Positions 1-4,729 of a stretch of 5,300 nucleotides of DNA are shown here, in pieces; position 1 is the first letter of the stretch, and each line of letters starts with the position of its first letter. Source of the DNA: Enterocloster bolteae. Its GTDB lineage: Bacteria; Bacillota_A; Clostridia; Lachnospirales; Lachnospiraceae. The position numbers were made by a program, and so were the translations under genes. The DNA is taken from the NCBI GenBank assembly GCA_021769025.1, contig JAETTS010000205.1, positions 1 through 5,300 of the forward strand, given 5' to 3'. The notes below the pieces were generated by a model, which did not search any database, was not told the DNA's origin, and saw nothing but the letters and a program-made list of their open reading frames with translations.

Positions 1-7
1 GCTGACT

Positions 8-22
8 TGAAATTTTAAATTC
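8..22 (+). repeat. Left terminal inverted repeat of the IS30-family element
   Basis: Fifteen bases that match the reverse complement of 1680-1694 without a mismatch. The repeat is AT-rich and nearly self-palindromic, which lowers its information content, but its placement on either side of a complete transposase gene supports the call. The last eight bases belong to a 10-bp motif (TTAAATTCCA) that recurs 18 bp further in, at 33-42. Confidence 0.75.
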
Positions 23-79
23 CAGTGCAGAATTAAATTCCATCTCATGTTATTTTTTGTTGATTTTACAGGAAGTTTT

Positions 80-109
80 TGAGCAAAATATCCTGTTTTC
101 TGCTATAAT
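80..109 (+). promoter_or_regulatory. Plus-strand extended -10 promoter inside the IS 3' end
   Basis: TGCTATAAT at 101-109 is a perfect extended -10 element (TGn then TATAAT). The only -35-like hexamer is TTGAGC at 79-84, with a long 19-bp spacer, so activity would depend mainly on the extended -10. A transcript would begin near 116 and run toward the transposase gene on the opposite strand, making it antisense to the transposase mRNA 3' end. No start codon with a convincing ribosome binding site follows. Confidence 0.45.
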
Positions 110-159
110 TAACTCAACTTATCGAAAAATACTTGATTTCTGTGCATGTGAATCGGACC

Positions 160-229
160 ACTGGAAGTCAGTGTGCGAGACTGAATTCCACCGGCCACAT
201 TTCAAAAATGTGAAAAGTTTACTTCCAGT
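160..229. other. Nested inverted repeats (stem-loop) downstream of the transposase stop
   Basis: ACTGGAAGT at 160-168 pairs with ACTTCCAGT at 221-229 (9 bp, no mismatch). Within the loop, CACATTT at 196-202 pairs with AAATGTG at 206-212 around a 3-nt loop. Neither strand shows a run of T after the outer stem, so this is not a typical intrinsic terminator. It could be the body of a small RNA started by the promoter at 80-109, a stabilising structure at the transposase mRNA 3' end, or a subterminal binding site for the element. Confidence 0.5.
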
Positions 230-254
230 CTGACAGCAGATTTCGATCAGTTGA

Positions 255-1569
255 TTAGTGGTTAAAGCGGATCAGCTTAGGCATCAGATTCACCTCATCC
301 GGGGCAATCGGTCTAAGCTGAAATGCGCTCAGCACTTCTTCCCCCATAGTTTCCCATGCTGTGTTGTATGGGGTTCTGCCTCCAAGACATTCTCTTGGTA
401 CGGAGTTGATATGGTTTACAATCAGGTTCACATCCCATTGTGTCAGAAATTCGAAGCTGGTTCCTTTTGGAAGTATCATCCTTAACAGCGTATGCGCCTG
501 CTCCAACCCGCCCTTTTGCCCGCTCTGCATAGGGTCACAATAATAGATGCTGGAACGCTGCATTCCGTTTATTCCTGTTTCCAAAGCCTCAGGGTCGCCA
601 AATTCTGAGCCCCGGTCGGTCAATATATGTTCAAAGACGGAAGCAAACTCATAGGTGCCCATGCGTTTTTCCAGACGGTCAAACACAAGACGTACGGAGC
701 CTTTGGTACAGCGATTCATAAGGAAGGCCAGGAATAGCTTCTCCTTGGTAAAAAACATGGTGAGCAAGGTCTTTTTTGACTCTCTTGATGAATGCACGGT
801 GTCCATTTCCACAAAAGCAGGCAGTTCCAAAGAACAGAAATCACGATAGAGTCTGTTTGTAAAAGCAGCCCGGTCTGTGATCTGTGTTTTGTGGTACTTT
901 CTGGGTTTGAAACGGGTTTTGCGTTTCAAATCAATATTTCTGGCGGTAAAGATGCCTTTATCAAGATAGGTATACATGGTACGGACAGACATATCAAGTT
1001 CCGGATGATTAGCCAGGATATGATAGGGGGGACTGTCCCTGCTCAATGAGAGGGGAAATCACCATATCCTTCTGATGGAGTTGCTGCCTGGTGAGGTTGA
1101 TGCCGGCTCTGGAATCACGAAGTTTTTCCCGATACTTTCTGTCTGCAAACCGGGCATTGTAAGAGTATTTGTGGGCAATGGTGCAGCGGTTAATCTTTTT
1201 GTCACAGCCATTGCAGACATAAGGAGGCCTTTCCAGCCTTTTACAGAGTTCCTTTTGAAACTCCTTACAGGCCTGGTTACAGGTGGGGCAGGAGGCACAT
1301 TTCACACCGCAGAGAATGATCTTGCCGCAGGCATTGGTCTTTTTACAATGATAGCGGTGGAGGCAGAAATTCTTAGCATTATAAAAGGAGCCTTTATGAT
1401 ACCAGTCAGAGAGGCGGTGAGCCTTAACCTCTTTAGAGATAGTAGTAGGGTTCTTACATAAAAACCTTGCGATATCCTTAAAAGAGGTACCTTTGTTCAA
1501 TTCGTTTTCAATATAGATACGGTCATTGAGAGTAAGATGTTTCTGGTTGCCAGGGATATATTTACTCAT
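255..1569 (-). pseudogene. IS30-family transposase, split by a +1 frameshift in a C6 run
   Basis: This would be a DDE transposase acting on the element's own ends. The N-terminal half (1009-1569) has an IS30-type helix-turn-helix at residues about 25-50 ('GTSFKDIARFLCKNPTTISK'), then a stretch of about 13 cysteines between residues 38 and 129 that probably binds zinc. The C-terminal half (255-1046) carries the DDE core: Asp in 'VEMDTVHSS', Asp in 'LTDRGSEF', Glu in 'GGLEQAHTLL', followed by 'LPKGTSF'. Counted in one reading these are D256, D318 and E356 of 437 residues, the usual IS30 size. The halves join at 'IEQGQSP' and 'YHILANHPEL' if one C is dropped from the C6 run at 1026-1031. The start at 1569 is chosen because AAGGAGG (1576-1582) lies 6 nt upstream; an earlier ATG at 1662 lies ahead of the promoter. 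A sequencing error, a real mutation, or slippage on the C run could each explain the split; IS30 elements normally use one frame. Confidence 0.88.
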
Positions 1570-1606
1570 GGAGATCCTCCTTCTACTGCTGTCAGAAGGA
1601 GACATA

Positions 1607-1635
1607 ACTATAACATTTTTGTATGCAAGAGTAAA
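1607..1635 (-). promoter_or_regulatory. Transposase promoter
   Basis: On the minus strand TTTACT (1630-1635) and TATAGT (1607-1612) are 17 bp apart, and TGT directly before the -10 makes it an extended -10 box. Transcription would start near 1600, giving a leader of about 30 nt that contains the AAGGAGG ribosome binding site. The arrangement rules out the ATG at 1662 as a start. Confidence 0.6.
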
Positions 1636-1679
1636 TACCATCTGTGCAGGGGTAAACTCCACTCCCCATTGAAGAAGTA

Positions 1680-1694
1680 GAATTTAAAATTTCA
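1680..1694 (-). repeat. Right terminal inverted repeat of the IS30-family element
   Basis: GAATTTAAAATTTCA, the exact reverse complement of 8-22. It lies upstream of the transposase promoter and marks the boundary with the toxin-antitoxin locus. The subterminal sequences of the two ends diverge immediately inside the 15 bp. Confidence 0.75.
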
Positions 1695-1706
1695 TTTTAC
1701 GAGGAC

Positions 1707-1722
1707 TTTTGTGTACACAAAA
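1707..1722. promoter_or_regulatory. Perfect 16-bp palindrome next to the antitoxin promoter
   Basis: TTTTGTGTACACAAAA is fully self-complementary. With one bulged A at 1723 the symmetry extends over about 1703-1727, right up to the -35 box at 1728. Its position fits an operator for a dimeric repressor or activator of the antitoxin promoter; it could equally form a hairpin that ends transcription coming from either side. No regulator gene is present in the window to pair with it. Confidence 0.4.
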
Positions 1723-1727
1723 AGTTC

Positions 1728-1756
1728 TTGAAACCATACCTCAAATATGGTATAGT
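1728..1756 (+). promoter_or_regulatory. Antitoxin RNA promoter
   Basis: TTGAAA (1728-1733) and TATAGT (1751-1756) are separated by exactly 17 bp, and TGG directly before the -10 adds an extended -10 motif. This is the best sigma-A-type promoter in the window. It points toward the 3' end of the toxin gene and has no protein-coding gene with a ribosome binding site downstream, which fits a promoter for an untranslated RNA. Confidence 0.7.
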
Positions 1757-1762
1757 CTATAT

Positions 1763-1792
1763 AGAAGGGAAAGCCAGAGAAGTGGCCTACCC
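1763..1792 (-). terminator. Possible weak terminator of the toxin transcript
   Basis: Read on the minus strand, GGG and GCCA pair with TGGC and CCC (1792-1767), followed by TTCTATAT. The T tract is poor and the stem is interrupted by an internal loop, so confidence is low. If used, the toxin mRNA and antitoxin RNA would overlap by about 100 nt. Confidence 0.3.
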
Positions 1793-1820
1793 TCAAAGAT
1801 TAAGTCAAACTTTTATAGTC

Positions 1821-1858
1821 TGGCCGTCACTATTGCAGTAGTGGCGGCTACTTTCTTC
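1821..1858 (+). terminator. Hairpin terminator of antitoxin RNA, overlapping the toxin stop codon
   Basis: GCCGTCACTA (1823-1832) pairs with TAGTGGCGGC (1839-1848) around a 6-nt loop with one G-U pair; two weaker outer pairs extend the stem to 1821-1850. The following plus-strand bases CTTTCTTCCC are T- and C-rich rather than a pure T run, so termination may be partial. On the minus strand the same hairpin begins within the toxin stop codon and has no T run, so toxin transcripts probably read through it. Confidence 0.5.
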
Positions 1859-1937
1859 CCTTGAAGACCGTATAACAAAGGCCAACAAGGGCAACGATGA
1901 AAATACAAAACTGAAATAATTCAGCATATGTAACCAT
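1848..1937 (-). CDS. Small hydrophobic holin-like toxin, 29 aa (type I TA)
   Basis: The peptide begins 'MVTYAELFQF', continues with one hydrophobic membrane-spanning stretch (residues about 7-25, with Cys at 11 and 21) and ends in a basic tail 'FKGRK'. This is the pattern of Firmicutes 'putative holin-like toxin' peptides and of type I toxins such as TxpA and Fst, which insert in the inner membrane and depolarise it when overproduced. The start at 1937 is chosen because AAGGAGG (1947-1953) lies 9 nt upstream. A longer in-frame reading from 2063 would begin upstream of the gene's own -10 box and adds non-conserved polar residues. The gene has a dedicated promoter, a long structured leader and a convergent RNA at its 3' end, all typical of a type I toxin. 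Toxicity is inferred from family and layout, not shown by sequence. Confidence 0.8.
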   Translation of the reverse strand: MVTYAELFQFCIFIVALVGLCYTVFKGRK

Positions 1938-2038
1938 CTGCTTCGCCCTCCTTTCTTTCGTACCCAATGGGCATGATATCTGGAGGGTTGCCCCTCCGAA
2001 GAGGAGGGTAAGCCGCCTTTTGCTCTCTGACTTTCCGT
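1938..2038 (-). promoter_or_regulatory. Structured toxin mRNA leader with alternating anti-SD/SD-like segments
   Basis: In transcript order the roughly 100-nt leader contains CCCTCC (2008-2003), GGAGGGG (1997-1991), CCCTCC (1987-1982) and the Shine-Dalgarno GGAGGG (1951-1946). The first two form a 6-bp stem that can close with a cUUCGg tetraloop. If they pair, the third segment is free to pair with the Shine-Dalgarno and hide it. If the second pairs with the third, the Shine-Dalgarno is left to the first segment or exposed. Such metastable leaders, kept closed until folding or processing changes, are known in other type I toxin mRNAs. Confidence 0.55.
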
Positions 2039-2044
2039 ATCTGG

Positions 2045-2073
2045 ATTGTATCATAGTTTCCATTATTCGACAA
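2045..2073 (-). promoter_or_regulatory. Toxin gene promoter
   Basis: On the minus strand TTGTCG (2068-2073) and TACAAT (2045-2050) are 17 bp apart and TGA directly precedes the -10, giving an extended -10 box. The predicted start is an A near 2038. The -35 is less consensus-like than that of the antitoxin promoter, consistent with the antitoxin RNA being made in excess. Confidence 0.65.
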
Positions 2074-2078
2074 TATCT

Positions 2079-2408
2079 ATCCCATTTCTACACTCAATAA
2101 AATAGCAAAATATTTTTAGTTTCGTGTAACTATCTTGCAATACCTTCATGTCCCCATCGCAGATACCACCTCAAAGGAAAACGAGCCTTCGGAAAGCCTC
2201 TTTGCCTAAATTTCCATCAGACTGCGTTGGTCTATGCTCTGCTTCGGCCTGTGCTAAGGGTGTGCCACTGGCACACACCACCGACAGTCAACGATGCCAC
2301 AGCAGAGTCTACCTCAACGAAGCAAGGGAATCCTCTCTCTCCTCCGACTCGCCGATAAAAAATATACCCATTAAAGCAGGGCGCGCAGTCCTTTCCAATT
2401 CTCAATGC
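2079..2408. other. Intergenic stretch without a supported gene; contains a structured core
   Basis: About 330 bp between the toxin promoter and the terminator of the ABC operon. Open frames exist on both strands (minus 2232-2468, plus 2148-2504) but neither has a ribosome binding site, and the minus-strand one runs through the terminator, so I do not call them genes. The core at 2237-2307 is structured: CTCTGCT (2237-2243) pairs with AGCAGAG (2301-2307), and inside it GTGTGCC (2260-2266) pairs with GGCACAC (2270-2276) around a 3-nt loop. This may be a noncoding RNA, a dispersed intergenic repeat, or the remnant of a mobile element. I see no clear promoter for it on either strand. Confidence 0.45.
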
Positions 2409-2440
2409 AAAAAGCCCGCATCCCTCAACAGATACAGGCT
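2409..2440 (-). terminator. Rho-independent terminator of the ABC transporter operon
   Basis: On the minus strand AGCCTGTATC (2440-2431) pairs with GATGCGGGCT (2422-2413): ten pairs including two G-U, with an 8-nt loop, preceded by AAAG and followed directly by TTTTT (the last stem T plus four more). It lies 25 bp after the permease stop codon, so the permease is the last gene of its operon and the toxin locus is transcribed separately. Confidence 0.8.
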
Positions 2441-2464
2441 CTTTACCGTTCTTACATCCCCCGC

Positions 2465-4729
2465 TCAATCATACAATCCACACATTTCATACAAATCAAA
2501 ATGATACTTCTTCATCTCCTCCTCAGACAGTTTACTCTTATCCAGGCAGAACCGCAGTGAGCCGTCCCTTGTAACGTCTTCCCCCCGGTATCCGGCTTCT
2601 CCTGCTCCATTTTCCCCGTCCTCTTCTGTCAGAGTCACCGCCACATTCAGGTAATTAACCATATCCGCCTCATAAAAACTGTTATAATTAAAATAATCCT
2701 GGAACGCAAGGGCCGGAACCAGTTCCTTTATATCCTCCGATTCCTCATACACCAGTTCCTTGCCCACAACTTCCTCCATCTCCTGGGCCGGGACAGACTG
2801 TAATGCCCCATAGTCAATATTGTCATAGTAGATAGCAATACTGGACACCGTATCCTCACGGATCTCTGTCCATGTGGCCCCGGCCTCCTTAAGAAGCTCC
2901 AGCGTCCTGGTGAAAGATGGGTAAACCGGATAATAGCACCGGTTCCACATGCCATAATACCTTTTATCTTTTTCCTGCGAGCAGGCCTCATAATGTTCCC
3001 TGGTCATAAACTGGATTGTCCCCATAGGAAGCTCTTTCCTTCTGGTATCCATGGTAAGGCCCTCAAATTCCTTCTGATATACATTGAGAAGGCGGGTCAG
3101 CTGCTCATAGTCCAGATCCAAAGGCTGCTGCTTATCATACTGCTGGAACGATGCCTTAACCGTGTCCGAAGCCGTCTGGGTAAGAATCGGATAAAGCCCC
3201 TGCTTGTATTCCACGCTGTCATGGATGGTATCCCGGACCGCCGTCATCTCCTCATCCATAGGGATCGAGTAAGTTCGGTAAACCACCTTCCCATTGTTCA
3301 TCCGAAAGCAGATAACCCATCGCTCCCATTCCTCAGCCTCAAATGCCACGGAGTCATAGGCATTTTTCCGCTTTACCTCACAAGCCCGCACACCCTTTTT
3401 CGCTGCCTCCATGACCGAATAGATATCCTTCACCTTCATATGCTCAAAGGCATACTGATCCCCGCTTCCATACATCCAGGAATAGTAATCCCTCTCCTCC
3501 CCCGTATCCAGATCTGTCACCGTATCCTTCCGGGGTCCTCCGTAGGTCACCCAGTTGTCTTGATACCCCATAATCACAGCCGCATCCGACACCTTAGCCG
3601 GATCAGGAAGCCAGGAATCATAGCCATACCAGTCATAATACCCTGCCAGCGACAGAAGAACCGCCACTGCCATACAAAGTCCCAGATGAACCCTGTTATG
3701 AAACAATTTCCGGAAATCAAAATGATAGATAATCTCCATCATACAGTGAATAAGCAGCGCCCCAAACACCGTTCCGAACACCAGCCAGAAAGCCTTGTCA
3801 CGGATAGCCTGGAAAAACATGCCAAAGGCCAAAGCCGTGGGAATGGTTAAAAGCACCTTTATAGGCATTTCCGTCTTGGGAAAAGCCATGGCCTTCCTGG
3901 CTGCCTCCGAAGGACGGATCTTATACAGCGAAAATGCCAGCACAGCCAGAGCCGCTGTCACCGCTGCCGCCCCAATCAGATCAACCACCCGCCACTCCCC
4001 TTCCGCCAGAATCTGAAGCGCATACATGTAATCCGCGAAAGGAGACGAATACCGAACCATACGGGAAAAGTTTAAAAGCCCCTCCTCCGTCTCATAAAAC
4101 GTGTGAAACCACTGATAATACAAATACCGCAGAGCCGCCACCGCCGGACCGTAGGCCCAGAATACCAGATCCCCCAGCAAGGCAATCACCACATTGCCAG
4201 TCATCATCATAGCCAGAACCGCCGTCGTGTAAAGCATGCTGTAATAGACCATGTTCAACACATAAAACTGTACCGGAATCATACCGATATGGTTGATTCC
4301 TACCTTGGCATGGACAGCCAGGGCTGTTGACAACACCTGCATCAGAAGATAGATCAGCCCCGGCACCAGAATTCCGTCCAGATACACCGACAAAAACAAG
4401 GTTCTCCGCTTCACCGGAATGCTGTGGTAGAAATCCACCTTCTTACTGTTGTGCAGATAATGAAACCCAGACACCGCCCACAGAACACCAGCCGCCAAAA
4501 GAACGCACACAGCCATCCCATTGGCCCCCAGAAGCTCCACCACATTGGCAGCCATCCGCTGCCTCACCGAATAATTCCACGCGGCACTTTCCTCCATAAA
4601 CTCACTACACTTGATCGCAGTGGGAACCAGAATCGTAAAGATAAACCCCAGAAACGTCAGGGCAATAGTCCACACACGCCTTTTCAAATCCTCTCTCATC
4701 AGCCTAAAGCACAAGCTTTTTGATGTCAT
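2465..4729 (-). CDS. ABC-2-type permease with large C-terminal extracytoplasmic domain
   Basis: A 754-residue membrane component of an ABC exporter. About nine hydrophobic segments occupy residues 19-365 (near 19-40, 68-90, 112-140, 153-176, 178-203, 247-270, 290-308, 313-336, 345-365). Between the second and third lies the motif 'DFYHSIPVKRRTLF' (residues 99-112), typical of a Firmicutes ABC-2 permease group. Residues 366-754 form a long soluble, acidic, Tyr-rich domain with no membrane segment, probably outside the membrane; it may correspond to the DUF6449-type region of such permeases, but I cannot confirm that. The start at 4729 is preferred because GGAGG (4739-4743) stands 9 nt upstream; it overlaps the ATPase gene by 26 bp. 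A second ATG at 4699, 4 bp after the ATPase stop, has only a weak binding site. The overlap implies translational coupling. Substrate is unknown; relatives are linked to antimicrobial-peptide or cell-envelope stress export, often under a GntR regulator. Confidence 0.85.
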   Translation of the reverse strand: MTSKSLCFRLMREDLKRRVWTIALTFLGFIFTILVPTAIKCSEFMEESAAWNYSVRQRMAANVVELLGANGMAVCVLLAAGVLWAVSGFHYLHNSKKVDFYHSIPVKRRTLFLSVYLDGILVPGLIYLLMQVLSTALAVHAKVGINHIGMIPVQFYVLNMVYYSMLYTTAVLAMMMTGNVVIALLGDLVFWAYGPAVAALRYLYYQWFHTFYETEEGLLNFSRMVRYSSPFADYMYALQILAEGEWRVVDLIGAAAVTAALAVLAFSLYKIRPSEAARKAMAFPKTEMPIKVLLTIPTALAFGMFFQAIRDKAFWLVFGTVFGALLIHCMMEIIYHFDFRKLFHNRVHLGLCMAVAVLLSLAGYYDWYGYDSWLPDPAKVSDAAVIMGYQDNWVTYGGPRKDTVTDLDTGEERDYYSWMYGSGDQYAFEHMKVKDIYSVMEAAKKGVRACEVKRKNAYDSVAFEAEEWERWVICFRMNNGKVVYRTYSIPMDEEMTAVRDTIHDSVEYKQGLYPILTQTASDTVKASFQQYDKQQPLDLDYEQLTRLLNVYQKEFEGLTMDTRRKELPMGTIQFMTREHYEACSQEKDKRYYGMWNRCYYPVYPSFTRTLELLKEAGATWTEIREDTVSSIAIYYDNIDYGALQSVPAQEMEEVVGKELVYEESEDIKELVPALAFQDYFNYNSFYEADMVNYLNVAVTLTEEDGENGAGEAGYRGEDVTRDGSLRFCLDKSKLSEEEMKKYHFDLYEMCGLYD

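Larger units (their letters stand above)
8..1694 (-). mobile_element. IS30-family insertion sequence, 1687 bp, transposase frameshifted
   Basis: The element is bounded by a perfect 15-bp inverted repeat: TGAAATTTTAAATTC at 8-22 and its reverse complement at 1680-1694. The repeat stops exactly there, since the next bases on both sides do not pair. Inside is one minus-strand transposase gene of the IS30 family, with about 110 bp between its start codon and the right end and about 230 bp of noncoding DNA between its stop and the left end. The length fits the long end of IS30-family elements. No clean 2-3 bp target duplication is visible (ACT on the left, TTT on the right), so the insertion may be old, rearranged, or have its exact tips one or two bases away. 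Because the transposase is broken, this copy probably cannot move on its own unless helped by another copy. Confidence 0.8.
1763..1862 (+). ncRNA. Putative type I antitoxin RNA, antisense to toxin mRNA 3' end
   Basis: The start is predicted 7 nt past the -10 box. The RNA would open with a 5' stem-loop (GGG 1767-1769 and GCCA 1773-1776 pairing with TGGC 1783-1786 and CCC 1790-1792), continue through a mostly unpaired AU-rich stretch, and end in the 12-bp hairpin at 1821-1850 followed by a pyrimidine-rich tail. It is complementary to the last codons, stop codon and 3' untranslated region of the toxin gene, the layout known for txpA/RatA- and bsrG/SR4-type modules of Bacillus. It would act by base pairing with the toxin mRNA to block translation or trigger RNase III cleavage. 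The 3' end is uncertain by tens of bases. No transcript data support it here; the call rests on promoter, structure and position. Confidence 0.6.

Noticed and set aside
160..229. Intrinsic terminator for the transposase gene
   Set aside because: The stems are real but no T run follows on either strand, so I list the structure without calling it a terminator.
1570..1662. Upstream extension of the transposase N-terminal half to an ATG at 1662
   Set aside because: The ATG lies upstream of the transposase promoter (1607-1635), has no ribosome binding site, and the extra 31 residues do not look like the IS30 N-terminus. The start at 1569 has AAGGAGG at 6 nt.
1938..2063. 71-residue version of the toxin starting at 2063
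   Set aside because: The start would precede the -10 box at 2045-2050, so it would not be on the transcript. The added residues come from the structured leader.
2232..2468. 78-aa open frame on the minus strand after the permease
   Set aside because: It starts with a TTG overlapping the permease stop, has no SD and runs straight through the Rho-independent terminator at 2409-2440.
2148..2504. 118-aa open frame on the plus strand
   Set aside because: No ribosome binding site, composition rich in Ser and Pro without domain signs, overlaps the terminator and the end of the permease gene on the other strand.
2993..3850. 285-aa open frame on the plus strand
   Set aside because: Lies wholly antisense to the permease gene; its His-, Ile- and Arg-rich translation is what the reverse complement of this codon usage produces. 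No SD.
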